Position numbers and translations under genes: made by a program
In this document: positions 11,340 to 22,029 of the stretch, piece by piece
Layout of the letters: every line of letters begins with the position of its first letter
Numbering within the stretch: position 1 is the stretch's first letter
The notes under the pieces: model-generated
What the model was told of the DNA's origin: nothing
Seen by the model: only the letters and a program-made list of their open reading frames with translations
Databases searched by the model: none
Source: Fragilaria crotonensis
Lineage: Eukaryota; Bacillariophyta; Fragilariophyceae; Fragilariales; Fragilariaceae
NCBI GenBank assembly: GCA_022925895.1
Contig: JAKSYS010000299.1
Location: forward strand, 1-64,000
Length of the DNA: 64,000 nt
Direction: 5' to 3'

Positions 11340-12623
11340 ATGACGTGCCGCAGTCTGCTCCTCCTTATTAGCTTAATCGCCACATTCATTTCTTCGTCCG
11401 AAGCGTTCGTCACTCCTCAAGTGACATTTGGACTGCTTCCGCTTGCGGCCAAAAAGAAAAAGGATGTAGAGGATGACAGCGGCAAGAACAACTCAGCATC
11501 AGCTCCTTCAATGGATACTGCCAAGCAGGCCGCTCTCGACGGCGTCTTGCAACAAATCGAACGTAACTACGGTCGAGGTTCCATAATGAAATTGGGAGAC
11601 GCCGAGGGAATGGTAGTCGATTGTATTGGCACTGGCGCACTTACCCTCGACGCTGCCCTCGGAGGTGGATATCCCAAAGGACGCGTTGTGGAAATTTACG
11701 GACCCGAAAGCTCCGGCAAGACCACCTTGGCTCTTCACGCGATCGCCGAAGCGCAAGCCAAAGGAGGCATTGCCGCCTTTGTCGATGCCGAACATGCGCT
11801 GGATCCGGCGTACGCAGCCAGCCTGGGGGTGGATATCGATGCCTTGTTCGTGTCGCAACCGGATTCGGGAGAAATGGCATTGGACATTGTGGATAAATTG
11901 GTTCGCTCCTCGGCCGTGGATGTCATCGTCATTGACAGTGTGGCAGCTCTCGTACCTCGCGCCGAACTCGAGGGTGATATGTCCGACACACAGATTGGAT
12001 TGCAAGCCCGACTCATGTCCAAGGCGATGCGTAAGATTACTGGATCCCTGTCGCTGAGCCAGTGCACTGTCATTTTCCTCAACCAGCTGCGCTCCAAGGT
12101 GGGTGTCATGTACGGATCACCCGAAGTCACATCCGGCGGCAACGCACTCAAATTTTACGCGTCCGTCCGGTTGGATACCCGCCGTAAGGAGATTCTTCCC
12201 GACAACGCTGGGATTCGAGTCAAAGTGAAGGTAGTCAAGAACAAGGTCGCGGCACCGTTCAAGGCTGTCATGGTGGATATATTGTTCGGCTCCGGTATTG
12301 ATTCCATCGGATGTACGTTGGATGCCGCTCTTGATTTGGGTATTGTTGAACGCAGGGGAAGCTGGTATGCATACAAGGGACAGAATGTCTCTCAGGGGCG
12401 AACCAACCTTGTGGAGCTCATGAAGCAAGATGCGGACCTAGCGACAGCCTTGGTAACGGAGGTGAGATTGGCGCTATCGGAGTTGGGAAAGAACGCCGAT
12501 TCTGTGATTTCGAACGATTTCGACACTGCTGATCTTGCCGAATTGGAAGCTGAAAATGGAGAATTACTCCCACTTGAAGCTGACGGTATGTTTCCGCTCG
12601 AAGCCGACATGACGTTCGAGTAA
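11340..12623 (+). CDS. recA: Plastid-targeted RecA recombinase
   Basis: A bacterial-type RecA of 427 residues from the ATG at 11340; the reading frame is open upstream to 11202 but lacks a targeting peptide there. Residues 1-24 are a signal peptide, followed by SEAF-VTP, an ASAF-like motif directing proteins into diatom plastids. The RecA core begins about residue 60. It contains the Walker A motif GPESSGKT (about 121-128), the [13 protein letters not shown] block, the L2-region sequence [17 protein letters not shown] and [14 protein letters not shown]. Function: ATP-dependent strand exchange on single-stranded DNA in plastid DNA repair and recombination. The C-terminal tail is acidic, as in bacterial RecA. 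It is tail to tail with the TRAPPC2L gene, 67 bp apart. All key motifs look intact. Confidence 0.95.
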   Translation: MTCRSLLLLISLIATFISSSEAFVTPQVTFGLLPLAAKKKKDVEDDSGKNNSASAPSMDTAKQAALDGVLQQIERNYGRGSIMKLGDAEGMVVDCIGTGALTLDAALGGGYPKGRVVEIYGPESSGKTTLALHAIAEAQAKGGIAAFVDAEHALDPAYAASLGVDIDALFVSQPDSGEMALDIVDKLVRSSAVDVIVIDSVAALVPRAELEGDMSDTQIGLQARLMSKAMRKITGSLSLSQCTVIFLNQLRSKVGVMYGSPEVTSGGNALKFYASVRLDTRRKEILPDNAGIRVKVKVVKNKVAAPFKAVMVDILFGSGIDSIGCTLDAALDLGIVERRGSWYAYKGQNVSQGRTNLVELMKQDADLATALVTEVRLALSELGKNADSVISNDFDTADLAELEAENGELLPLEADGMFPLEADMTFE

Positions 12624-12690
12624 GCAACGTGGTACAAATGTTGTATTAAAGTACTCATTATATTTTGAGTGCAATTACGTCATTGTTGAA

Positions 12691-13296
12691 TTATACCGTC
12701 CGATTGAACTGACGAACGGTATCTGAAACTCGTTTATCGAAACTCGGAGATGAAAACTTTCGTCCATCAATTGGGTTGAACGGATTCAGCGTGTATTCGA
12801 CCAAAAGCTCGTGAATTCGAATAAACAATTGCTTCACTTCATCCTCCAATAGCTTCCCTTGCAAGCCTTGAAACGAGTCCAACGTATCCTCCACGACTGC
12901 CATGAGTTTGAGCTTGGACGTTGTCATATACCCGTAAACTCTCATTTCTTCGACGGGACACAGCAGTCCCACCCACATGGCATCTGCTCCATACGCTCCT
13001 GGTTGGCGCCAGGCAACGCCAGGGGGAGGCCCGGCCAATTCTTCAAATCTATCCAAGGCAGCATGCAGAATAAATTGTTGTCGCAGGGAACATTCCTTGG
13101 CCCTGCTCGAGAAACCGTCGGTTCCCGTGCTACCGCCACTCTTTGTCGAAGTTGTGATAGTTTTGAGTCCAAAGAGTTCCGCTTCAGGAATGTCCCCACA
13201 CGGCAGCAATGATGACGAGGATTCTTCATCTCTAAAATCTTTGAGAAACAACGGTGTATTGTTCGTGCTAACAATGGCGACGCTAATGACATTCAT
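12691..13296 (-). CDS. TRAPP complex subunit, TRAPPC2L (sedlin-like)
   Basis: A 201-residue protein starting at the ATG at 13296. The N-terminal beta strand MNVISVAIVSTNNTPLFL is typical of the longin-like fold of sedlin family members. The conserved TRAPPC2L blocks follow: HAALDRFEE, GLLCPVEEMRVYGYMTTSKL and the C-terminal YTLNPFNPIDGRKFSSPSFD. TRAPPC2L is a small subunit of the TRAPP tethering complex, which activates Rab1/Ypt1 GTPases at the ER-Golgi interface. A Ser/Thr-rich insert at about residues 22-65 (SSSSLLPCGD to GTDGFSSRAK) lengthens the protein beyond the usual about 140 residues. No intron is needed. Confidence 0.85.
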   Translation of the reverse strand: MNVISVAIVSTNNTPLFLKDFRDEESSSSLLPCGDIPEAELFGLKTITTSTKSGGSTGTDGFSSRAKECSLRQQFILHAALDRFEELAGPPPGVAWRQPGAYGADAMWVGLLCPVEEMRVYGYMTTSKLKLMAVVEDTLDSFQGLQGKLLEDEVKQLFIRIHELLVEYTLNPFNPIDGRKFSSPSFDKRVSDTVRQFNRTV

Positions 13297-13831
13297 GGCT
13301 GATCTGGAACTTCACGAATCAGAAGATTTGAGTTGGAAGTTCCGGACTTGATTGTCGACTGACAGTGAATTAACGACGCGATCTCGCAGCGATCAACAGT
13401 GTACGGTATTGTTCCAAACGACAAATGAGGCTGATGATAGCTATTTCGAGAGCTGAGGAATCATCGCTCGTAGTTGTGAGTTGACTCTCTGCTCTTTGCG
13501 GATATATATATAACCAGGCATGTCTACCAGAAACGTACAGTATGATATATGCATAGCAGTCCCAGTAAAAAATGAACTGTTCTGTTAAAATGTACGGGTA
13601 AGGAATAGGGATATCAAATATCTACATCTCTACAGTGTTCTCCATGATGTCCATGATTCTTGGCTACTTGTACTCTGGTAGGTCAAATGAGAGTTGACGA
13701 AGGGCACAAAAAAAATACTCAGCTCCACCGGCAGACTCTAGAAGCTTTGGAATCATTCAGGTTGTGAGCTCCTCCTGCTGATCATTTCTGTTCCTTTGTG
13801 TCGTGGCTGGACCACAAAACTTTACACAACA
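13297..13831. other. Shared upstream region of two divergent genes
   Basis: No gene is seen. The region separates the divergent TRAPPC2L and HesB-like genes. A TATA-rich run lies at about 13501-13514, roughly 320 bp before the HesB-like start codon. Confidence 0.35.
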
Positions 13832-14416
13832 ATGCTTCAAAGAATCGCACGAGGAGCGAAACGGAGCAGCCAAGTCTGCGTTCGTTCCCGCCATTATGTT
13901 CAAGACGAAGCGCTCCGCGTATGTGGTGTTGTCCCTACTGGCCAAATTCTACAACTACCAAATCCAGTTGGGCTTCGTAACTTTACCTCAGAATCGAAGA
14001 GAGTCGTCCGAAAGGCTGGCCATTCGTTTGTACCTCGCAAAGCTCCTGTCGCCCTGACTGAAACCGCGCGGACGTTCTTCAAGGCATTATTAGAGACCAA
14101 ACAGGATGACGAAGACTTGGCCGGGATTTTGCTCAATTATCAACAATCCTCATCGGGCGAACCCAGAATGGTGTTCTCATTTGATTTTGTCAAAAAATCA
14201 GAACTAGGTCCTGATGATGAAGGCGTATCACTGGAAGTTTTGGAAGATGGCTCTCCGAAACCTCCAAATCTGAGTTGGACGGATGGCAAACCCAAACTTT
14301 ATATTCATCACAATGCGTTCATGAAGGTGTTAGGGAGCAAGGTTGATGTCGACATTGATTCCTTGAAATTGACGCTTTATGACCGGGATGGGAATGTCAT
14401 GGATCCGAATGATTAG
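13832..14416 (+). CDS. HesB/IscA-like protein lacking the cluster cysteines, probably mitochondrial
   Basis: A 194-residue protein from the ATG at 13832 (an in-frame ATG at 13796 adds 12 residues). The N-terminus MLQRIARGAKRSSQ is basic and lacks acids, like a mitochondrial presequence. From about residue 75, VALTETARTFFKALL, a central FSFDFVKKSELGPDDEG and KLYIHHNAFMKVLGSKVDVDIDSL follow the order of the IscA/HesB fold (helix, sheet, then the VDxxSLxxLxGxxIDY-like segment). The cysteines that ligate Fe-S clusters in IscA (C...CGC) are absent. A role in Fe-S metabolism is therefore only a fold-based guess. No intron, no frame problem. Confidence 0.5.
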   Translation: MLQRIARGAKRSSQVCVRSRHYVQDEALRVCGVVPTGQILQLPNPVGLRNFTSESKRVVRKAGHSFVPRKAPVALTETARTFFKALLETKQDDEDLAGILLNYQQSSSGEPRMVFSFDFVKKSELGPDDEGVSLEVLEDGSPKPPNLSWTDGKPKLYIHHNAFMKVLGSKVDVDIDSLKLTLYDRDGNVMDPND

Positions 14417-15381
14417 TAATCCAAGGTGGTGATAATGCATTTGAGAATGTACGTTAACTCGTATGTTTTTTTACAGGATGGACAGGTGCCTTCGTTCGTT
14501 TTGAGTGGTGAGTCGAGATAATTGATTACCTTCTACCCGTGGCTTCTGCATACTGTTGCATCAGCCATTTTTCAGTTTCGTTAGCGCGATGGATCTCACG
14601 ACGATTTCGAAATTTGGTCGATTGCATGCGCCGCCTACTACTGTTGCATGACGCGACCACATATGTGGGTGCAGGGTGGTCATCCATCGTATATGCTCAA
14701 TTTTTTCACTTCTGAATATATGCGAAATAGTTCAGTTTAAGGCCTACCCCAGTGAGTTGCTGCAGTACCGAGGAGAGCGAAATGATGTTAGTTTTAGAGT
14801 CTAAACCTAGACTCATCGCTCATGATACTAATGGAGACACAAAGGAAAACGAAATAAGCTAAAAAAGAGAACGAAGGAGACGAATGGATTCTGTTGGTAT
14901 TCTGACCTATGAGATCAGCAAATGCATGTTTATGTCATGTAGTCGTATGACATACTGTATGTGTTCATAGTTCATACCCATAATGCGTCCATCTTGCGTT
15001 CTGATCATACTGGAGAACTTGTACTAGGGTAGTACTGTATTCTCGGAGTGTAAAAAACCCTAAACAGATGATTAGACTGGTCCGGCAAATGACGGTTTGA
15101 AAACGGAGTGAACACAGCTAAATATATCTTTGACGGACTGTGGTCTCCGGTCGAGGATCGAGGTTCCAATTAATGACGTCGGTATGACGTCGTCAACTTA
15201 GACCTATGATCCTATGAGATAAGAAGAACAATACGCTGCGGACTGCGGACGCAACGCCAGGCCGTCGACAACCAGACGCCACAAAAAATCGACTCATCAG
15301 CAAGTCGGCACAGAATACCATTCGAAATCTTAAAGGATCCACAATCCACAGCACATCACCTTTTGCATATCGACAACAACC
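14417..15381. other. Intergenic stretch of about 960 bp, nothing recognised
   Basis: No coding region or RNA gene could be supported. The last about 200 bp probably hold the HSP60 promoter: two ATGACGTC-type palindromic words near 15171-15192 (TGACGT repeated) resemble CRE/bZIP-type sites, by analogy only. Confidence 0.35.
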
Positions 15382-17330
15382 ATGATGCGCACCGTCCTTC
15401 AACGATCGGCGAACCGCTCGCTTCGCCCCGCCGCTCGCATGATGAGTGGAAAAGAGATTAAGTTTGGCGTCGATGGCCGAGCCGCCATGCTTCGCGGCGT
15501 CGACCTTCTGGCCGATGCTGTGCAGGTACGTTTTTGAAAAGATACCCAAGGGTAAATGAAGAGAAGTTCCCATTCGTAAAATTCTGTTTTTCCATATGTG
15601 TCATTATTACGAAGGGGAATCTTACTCGTTGTCAATTGGCATCTTTTTTGTTCAAATAATTTTCTTCTTTCGAAGAAAATCTGCAAGTGATGGTCGATGG
15701 TTCACCCATGGAACTTAAATGATATACTTACCTTTCCATTTGTGTGTAGGTTACATTGGGACCCAAGGGACGCAATGCAATTATCGCGCAACCCTACGGC
15801 CCACCAAAGATTACCAAGGATGGTGTCACAGTCGCCAAATCGATTGATCTTGAGGACAAGTTCGAAGACATGGGCGCTCAGCTCATCAAGAGCGTGGCTA
15901 GCAAAACCAACGACGTTGCAGGAGATGGTACCACCACTGCCACCGTCTTGGCACGCGCTATTTACTCGGAAGGCTGCAAGGCTGTCGCGGCTGGCATGAA
16001 CCCCATGGATCTTCGTCGGGGTATTCAGATGGCTGTCAATTCTGTAGTTTCCACCTTGGAGGAGATTAGTCGGCCCATTACCTCCAAGGAGGAGATTGCA
16101 CAAGTTGGAACCATTTCAGCTAACGCTGATACCGAAATTGGTGGTCTTATTTCGGATGCCATGGAGCGTGTAGGTAAGGAAGGAGTTATCACTGTGCAAG
16201 ACGGCAAGACCCTTGAGAATGAGCTTGAAGTTGTTGAGGGAATGAAGTTCGACCGAGGATTTATCAGTCCTTACTTCATCACGGATGCCAAGACACAAAC
16301 TGTAGAACTCGATAATCCTCTCATTCTTCTCGTTGAGAAGAAAGTGACCAGCCTTCAACAATTGGTCCCTTTGCTCGAGGCGATCATCAAGTCACAATCG
16401 TCCCTTCTTATCATCGCCGAGGACGTCGAGTCTGAGGCATTGGCTACGTTGGTCGTGAACAAGCTCCGTGCTGGTATCAAAGTGTGTGCTGTCAAGGCCC
16501 CTGGCTTTGGTGATAACCGCAAGGCAACCATGCAAGACATTGCTATCCTCACCGGTGGTACAGTTATCTCTGAAGAGATGGGCATGAAACTTGAGGAGAC
16601 ACTTCCGGAACACTTGGGAAGAAGCAAAAGCATCACTGTAACCAAGAACGACACTGTTATTTTGGACGGAAAGGGTGAAAAATCTAGCATCAATGAGCGT
16701 TGCGATTTGATCCGCAGTTCAATTGAGACGACCAAGTCGGACTACGAACGCGAAAAGCTGCAGGAACGCCTCGCTAAGCTTTCTGGAGGCATTGCTGTGA
16801 TTAAGGTTGGAGGCTCGTCCGAGGTGGAAGTGAACGAGAAAAAGGACCGTGTGGTGGATGCTCTGAACGCCACCCGCGCCGCTGTCGAAGAAGGTATCGT
16901 TCCCGGAGGTGGAAAGGCACTCCTCTACTGCTCGACCCGTCTCAAGGCCCTTGCCGACAAGGAGGCGAAGAACATGGATCAACGAATTGGAATTGAAATC
17001 ATCCAACGTGCCCTCCGTGCGCCGCTCAGTACTATTGCCGCCAATGCAGGAGCGGAAGGAGCAGTCGTCTGTGGTGAACTCACAAAACCAGATACTCCTA
17101 TCGAAATGGGATACAACGCTCAAGATGGTATCTACTGCGACATGTTCAAGGCAGGAATCATTGACCCTACCAAGGTTACGCGTACAGGACTTGTGGATGC
17201 TGCGTCCGTGTCGGGTCTGCTTACAACATCAGAGGCCATGATTGTTGACCTTCCTGATAAGGGTGGAGCTCCTGGTGGAGGAGGTATGGGAGGAATGGGC
17301 GGCATGGGTGGAATGGGTGGCATGATGTAA
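15382..17330 (+). CDS. Mitochondrial chaperonin HSP60 (Cpn60), two exons
   Basis: Exon 1 is 15382-15525, a 224-bp intron (GTACGT...TGTGTAG) spans 15526-15749, and exon 2 is 15750-17330. The junction is phase 0 and gives 574 residues. The N-terminus [20 protein letters not shown] is a basic mitochondrial presequence, followed by [18 protein letters not shown]. Across the splice come VTLGPKGRN and then the ATP-binding GDGTTTATV. The apical and equatorial motifs ([40 protein letters not shown]) are complete and the C-terminus carries the GGM-repeat tail. Function: ATP-driven protein folding in the mitochondrial matrix with Cpn10. The sequence is complete and undisturbed. Confidence 0.95.
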
Positions 17331-17625
17331 GTTAGAAACCCAGTAAGACTAGCAATATAGACCATAGTTTTTGAGTTGGAGCTTTCAGCCCAGTCGGCAA
17401 CATCGATCATCGACAAACAACATGTCGAAGTGATTTGTCCGAACATCACGATAATACGAATTTGCTCGACCTGGCCTGCGCTCCAACATGAAGCTGATCA
17501 ATGATAGGTGATGACAACTGATTGAAGAACAGTTCATTCTCTACTAATAGTACAAGCATATACAGCAGAGCGATGAAATCGAAGCAGCACCCTTTCGTCA
17601 GCACGAAATACCATGGCTTGCTCCA

Positions 17626-18771
17626 TCAATCTGCTTCATCGGAATCGCTCGAACTATCATATGCCGCAGTGGCACGGCCTTCCGCAGACGTCGTGCTGCC
17701 CAATAGAAACTCCATGGCGACTTGAAAGTCAACCGCTGTCACTGGACGAAGGGACTGAAACTCTTGCATCAAGACATTCTTAGCAACTTGGAAAGCATCC
17801 TGTGCCTTGCTGGTGTCTTGTGCCGACGCTACTCCTCCCTGTTGTTCCATTTTACGAGCTTTGCGCTTGATTTTTGCCGCCAGCTGAAGACATTCCCGAA
17901 TCGGAGTCATGGCTGCCTCTCGAGTCAATGACTCGAGATCCGAACCCGACCATCCTTCTGTAGCAATGGCGAGTTTCCTCAGGTCAGCCTTCATCATGGA
18001 GTGCTCAAAGTCCCGGAGAAACTTTTGAAAAATTTTCCGTCGATCTCGCTCCGATGGCAAGCCAACATGGACCTGAATGGCAAAACGCCGTATCAAAGCT
18101 GGGTCACAGTCTGCCAGTCGGTTGGTGGCAGCAATAACCATGACTCGTACGCACTCGTCACGACATTCACTATCATCATCGTCTCGGTGCTCGTCTCGTT
18201 TCTCGTGCTTGTGACCCCGCCTCGGCTGTTGCAATGTCGAAAGATTCGACAGCTGTATCAAGAGCTCTGCTAGAATCCTCCGTGAACCGTCTCCATCAAT
18301 TGACTTTCCCGACTCATCCCCCCGCGAGTATCCCAAGGCATCAATTTCGTCAAAAAACAACACGGCACATCGACTTTCTGTGCGACGCGCCATTTCGGTA
18401 GCTTGTGCAAAAAGCGCTCGCAACGAGGCCTCCGATTCTCCGACAAACTTGCTCAAAATATCAGACGGTCCAATGGACAGCAATGCTGCCTGCGATTCTC
18501 CGGCAATAGCTCGTGCGAGCTGCGTCTTGCCGCAGCCGGGTGGACCGTACAGCAATATCGAGGCGGGAAGGGCGCGGACGCCCTTGAGAATCGAGTGAAT
18601 CAATGATGATGGGAGTGCCAACGGCAAGAGTAGTTCGTCGATGCGGATCTTGACATCACCATGACCGATTATATCGCTGAAGCGAGTGTCGACGGGTTTG
18701 AATTCCATCAGTGAGTTTGGCTCTGTACTGGTACTGCAGGAGTCATCCATTGAATCAGTTCGGTTCATCAT
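17626..18771 (-). CDS. AAA+ ATPase (meiotic-clade type: katanin/VPS4/Msp1-like)
   Basis: A 381-residue protein from the ATG at 18771. The AAA module has Walker A GPPGCGKT (about residues 76-83), the pore-loop region LSKFVGESEASLRALFAQA, Walker B VLFFDEIDAL, a Ser/Asp/His-rich insertion (about 180-205) and the second region of homology with sensor 1 VIAATNRL and ALIRRFAIQVHVGLPSERDRR. The C-terminal part SGSDLESLTREAAMTPIRE and a final helix match the katanin/spastin/VPS4/Msp1 group. The C-terminal VTAVDFQVAMEFL resembles the alternative helix region of these proteins. No MIT domain or membrane helix is seen. An upstream exon within about 18780-19091 is possible but I could not fix its splice sites, so the N-terminus is uncertain. 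Confidence 0.75.
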   Translation of the reverse strand: MMNRTDSMDDSCSTSTEPNSLMEFKPVDTRFSDIIGHGDVKIRIDELLLPLALPSSLIHSILKGVRALPASILLYGPPGCGKTQLARAIAGESQAALLSIGPSDILSKFVGESEASLRALFAQATEMARRTESRCAVLFFDEIDALGYSRGDESGKSIDGDGSRRILAELLIQLSNLSTLQQPRRGHKHEKRDEHRDDDDSECRDECVRVMVIAATNRLADCDPALIRRFAIQVHVGLPSERDRRKIFQKFLRDFEHSMMKADLRKLAIATEGWSGSDLESLTREAAMTPIRECLQLAAKIKRKARKMEQQGGVASAQDTSKAQDAFQVAKNVLMQEFQSLRPVTAVDFQVAMEFLLGSTTSAEGRATAAYDSSSDSDEAD

Positions 18772-19356
18772 ACTCAATTGTAAAGATGCTCCCGGTCTAC
18801 CGCGACCTTCCGAGAAATTGGAAGCAAGTGGTAAATGGGATACTCCTCACATGATGAATGACATGCTCGGTTCTCTACACTGCAGCCCATAGTCGCGTTG
18901 GATAAGGGCATGGAAGGTTCCACCAGCATGCTTTCTTGGCAAGCCATGCGATTGTGTTCAGAGTCGCCGTCAGGGGCAAGAAAGACAACTCCTTGAGAGA
19001 TGGGAACATACGACAAGTCTACGACTCGCTGCTTTTTGCGGGCCGGCGGCATCATTCGTCCAGTATCATCGCTTTTGTAATCGGGGTTCATTGTCCTCTA
19101 AAGGTATTAAAAAATGAAAACATGATCCTGTTTATGAAGGCAATGGAAGGATTGTTTGAGTCCCGGTTTCATTCCCTCAATCTGGGATTGGAATATTGGA
19201 ATCCAGAATCGCGTCGTAAGAATTTTTCAAGATCGCCATCCATCAGTCCTCCATCCATCAATGTTTTGCGTCACCCAAGTTGTCCACAATGGCGATGCCG
19301 AAGATTTCTTCACTTCATTGTACTCTTCAGATTCACCAATAATTCCACCAAGAACC
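18772..19356. other. Divergent promoter region or possible 5' exon of the AAA+ gene
   Basis: On the minus strand an open frame runs from 19091 (MNPDYKSDDTGRMMPPARKK) down to the AAA+ start in another frame. Its composition is gene-like, including a nuclear-signal-like basic PPARKKQR, so it could be a 5' exon of the AAA+ gene. No donor/acceptor pair stands out. The rest is the upstream region of the FBPase gene. Confidence 0.3.
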
Positions 19357-20565
19357 ATGATGCTGATAGAGCAATTCGCATGGGCCATACTGTTGATCCT
19401 GTCACCTTGGACTCATGCCTTTCATATGCACATGAGCGTTGTCAGACCATCCAGAGTTCGACACTCCACGCGTCTTCACTCCACCAGTCTGACCCCGATC
19501 AATGCCCGTCCCATCAAGAAGAAAAATCTCAAAAGTTTCACTCGTTATCTCGAAGTCGAATGTTGGAAACAATCAGAACTTAGAGACTTACAGCCCGTTC
19601 TTCAAGCGGTCGGCGACGCCTGCAAGCAAATCAATCGTCTGGTTCAACGTGCACAGACAGACGATTTGTATGGCGAAGCATCCACAACGGTAGCTGGCGA
19701 AACGAACGTCCAGGGCGAAGTTCAGCAAAAGCTCGATACACTCTGCAATACCATCTTCCTCAAAACCTTTTGTGGTTGCAGCAATGCCATTGCTGCTGTC
19801 GCCTCCGAAGAAGAAGATGAAACTCGCAACTGCGCAGATGTCATGGGCGATTCAGCGTTTGCTGTTGGAAACTTTGTTGCAGTCTTTGATCCTTTGGATG
19901 GATCCAAAAACATTGATTCATCCTTGCCAGTTGGTAGTATCTTTGGAATTTACAAGAAACATCATGACAATTCGTTCCTTCAAGATGGTCGCAGTGGGAT
20001 GGTGGCAGCTGGGTACTGTTTGTTCTCGGCAACGACGGTTATGGTGGTCACGCTGGGGTCTGGAGTCGATGGATTCACGTTAGATCCAGATAAAGGAGTC
20101 TTTCTCCACACCCACCCCGACATTCGTATTCCTTCCGCAGGACCAATTTACAGTTTCAACGAGGCCAACTTTCATGATTTCGGTGAACCAGTCAAACGCT
20201 ATCTCAATGCGCTGAAGGAGGGATCCAGTTCGACTGGAGTCCGCTCAAATGCCCGCTACGTTGGGGCGCTTGTGGCAGATGTACACAACGTGCTCATAAA
20301 CGGTGGTATCTACGGATATCCTGCGACACGAAAAAACCCGACGGGGAAATTGAGACTCTTGTACGAATGCTGTCCCATGGCCATGATCATGGAACAGGCA
20401 GGCGGAGCGGCCTCGACCGGAACGGGACGCATTCTGGACGTCCAACCGACTGCCATTCATCAACGGATACCCACATTTGTGGGGTCGATCGAGAACGTTT
20501 ATGAGCTCGATCAATTTCATGCGTACTACGGAGGTGACGAAGAAAGCGAAGATACGGAGTATTAG
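19357..20565 (+). CDS. Fructose-1,6-bisphosphatase, plastid-targeted
   Basis: The ATG at 19357 (MMLIEQF) gives 402 residues; the frame is open further upstream but that part is not presequence-like. Residues 1-22 form a signal peptide ending in THAF-HMH, an ASAF-like plastid motif. The FBPase core includes GDACKQINRLVQ, the metal/phosphate site FDPLDGSKNID (about residue 176; most family members have GSSNID), YPATRKNPTGKLRLLYE and the catalytic MAMIMEQAGGAAS. Reaction: fructose 1,6-bisphosphate to fructose 6-phosphate plus phosphate, in the Calvin cycle or plastid gluconeogenesis. The EEEDETRNCAD stretch (about residues 149-159) lies in the region where plant plastid FBPases carry a redox loop, but only one Cys is seen there. 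Tail to tail with the next gene, 42 bp apart. Confidence 0.92.
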   Translation: MMLIEQFAWAILLILSPWTHAFHMHMSVVRPSRVRHSTRLHSTSLTPINARPIKKKNLKSFTRYLEVECWKQSELRDLQPVLQAVGDACKQINRLVQRAQTDDLYGEASTTVAGETNVQGEVQQKLDTLCNTIFLKTFCGCSNAIAAVASEEEDETRNCADVMGDSAFAVGNFVAVFDPLDGSKNIDSSLPVGSIFGIYKKHHDNSFLQDGRSGMVAAGYCLFSATTVMVVTLGSGVDGFTLDPDKGVFLHTHPDIRIPSAGPIYSFNEANFHDFGEPVKRYLNALKEGSSSTGVRSNARYVGALVADVHNVLINGGIYGYPATRKNPTGKLRLLYECCPMAMIMEQAGGAASTGTGRILDVQPTAIHQRIPTFVGSIENVYELDQFHAYYGGDEESEDTEY

Positions 20566-20607
20566 GGTAAGCGATCTAGCAATTACATCTAAGCGGTCCA
20601 AGTGCAA

Positions 20608-21810
20608 TCATTCGAACTCCTTCGTCGTGTCACTCAATGCTTGAAGCAGTTCACCAAGATTCGACTGCATAATCCTTGTAGCGTCGGGTATTCTTCCAGA
20701 AACAAGCATACCCATTTTTGTCTCAATGTCGTCCTCCAAGAACGGCCAGACCTGTGGATACCACGCACCATCCACGTCGTTCAATGCCTTACCAGCATTG
20801 GACGCATCGGACAAGATACTCAACTCGTTGACAAAGGCCTTGGGCAGTCGAGCCGACCCAGGTACGTACCGGACCGAATAGCGGTTCAAACATGATAGGC
20901 CATTGTTAGCGTAGTGCAAACGACCTTCGTCCGTAGGAGGAACAGTTTTGTGGAAGAGCCATCGAGTGTGGAAAATCACATCGCCGCACTGAAGATCAGG
21001 CACCTGACCAATCGCTTCGATCCGATCGTGCAATTCCTTGTTGGTTTGATGTAGTATGCACGAGAGAAAACCATTGTCTTTGATATGTCGGTACACATCT
21101 TGTTTCGTTTGGGAGTCATCCGAAAGGTTCAGTCCCAAACTTTCGTATGCTGTGTGTCTCCACTCCGCCACGTGGGACCCGGGTGCCAACCCCAAAGCAC
21201 CGCCAAATTGGGATGGCATGTCCTGCATCGCAATCCAAGCATTGATACCATCCACAGATGGCGACGAGGTGTAGGATTCGGGCCAGAAAGAATTGTCATC
21301 GACGTGCCATCCACAATGTTTTTGCTCGTTTATATGCTTACCAAGGAAAACGTCTCGCAATATCCTCACATTTTCCTCGTTCGGATCCAGGCCCATCAAC
21401 TCTGCAGCAACGAAGGGGATGCTCGATCTGAGAGCAACATCTCGAAAGGCGCTTACAACCGTCGACCTGTGTTCTTCATTCAGTTGTGGGTTGCTGGGAC
21501 CGCAAATCATAATACCTCGTTCGGCAAGTTTAAAGTAAAGAGAATTTTGATCATTGTGGTGGTCAACAATTAACCGACCGGCTTCAACTAGCTGATCTGT
21601 TTGCTCTTCTGACAGTAGCCCCGACATGACAATGAACCCTTCGTTTTGGAATGTTAGCCGTTGTTCCGCTGTTGTGTGACGTGCCGGTGGCTCGTTCCGT
21701 GACACGGACATCGAGTATGCTATGTCGACGAGCGCGGACGCCAACAAGTACGTCCGGCATAGTTTCCATGTTATCGACACTACCATCAAATCACCCTGCA
21801 CCCTTGGCAT
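20608..21810 (-). CDS. Phytanoyl-CoA dioxygenase (PhyH) family protein
   Basis: A 400-residue protein from the ATG at 21810; an ATG at 21786 is an equally good start. The N-terminal 30 residues are moderately hydrophobic (TYLLASALVDIAYS) and may be a signal anchor. The PhyH fold is recognised from FQNEGFIVMSGLLSEEQ, the iron-binding HVDDNSFWP (an HxD motif: GWHVDD), GALGLAPGSHVAEW, and the distal His in LFHKTVPPTDEGRLHY followed by an Arg-containing NRYSVRYVPGSARLP that would bind 2-oxoglutarate. Family members hydroxylate lipids or small metabolites using Fe(II), 2-oxoglutarate and O2. The substrate is not predictable. No frame problem. Confidence 0.8.
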   Translation of the reverse strand: MPRVQGDLMVVSITWKLCRTYLLASALVDIAYSMSVSRNEPPARHTTAEQRLTFQNEGFIVMSGLLSEEQTDQLVEAGRLIVDHHNDQNSLYFKLAERGIMICGPSNPQLNEEHRSTVVSAFRDVALRSSIPFVAAELMGLDPNEENVRILRDVFLGKHINEQKHCGWHVDDNSFWPESYTSSPSVDGINAWIAMQDMPSQFGGALGLAPGSHVAEWRHTAYESLGLNLSDDSQTKQDVYRHIKDNGFLSCILHQTNKELHDRIEAIGQVPDLQCGDVIFHTRWLFHKTVPPTDEGRLHYANNGLSCLNRYSVRYVPGSARLPKAFVNELSILSDASNAGKALNDVDGAWYPQVWPFLEDDIETKMGMLVSGRIPDATRIMQSNLGELLQALSDTTKEFE

Positions 21811-22029
21811 TCATTGTTGTGAGACCTGCATGTCCACCAACACAGAATTACCTGGCGCCAAGAGGGAGCAAGAGCATATGATCAAATAACCTGACTCCAC
21901 CAATAGCCTACTGTCAACCCAATCTGACGTGTTCGTGTCGGCCAAGTCAGATGGCGAAGTTGATAACCGCCCTGGAGACACGACTCGATCAGAATGCCAT
22001 ATATCCTTAACAAAGCAAAAATATTCGGG

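Noticed and set aside
13426-13462. Possible C/D box snoRNA (TGATGA-like and CTGA)
   Set aside because: Boxes are only about 20 bp apart and no terminal stem is visible.
17281-17325. GGM repeat as a separate repeat feature
   Set aside because: It is the normal C-terminal tail of HSP60.
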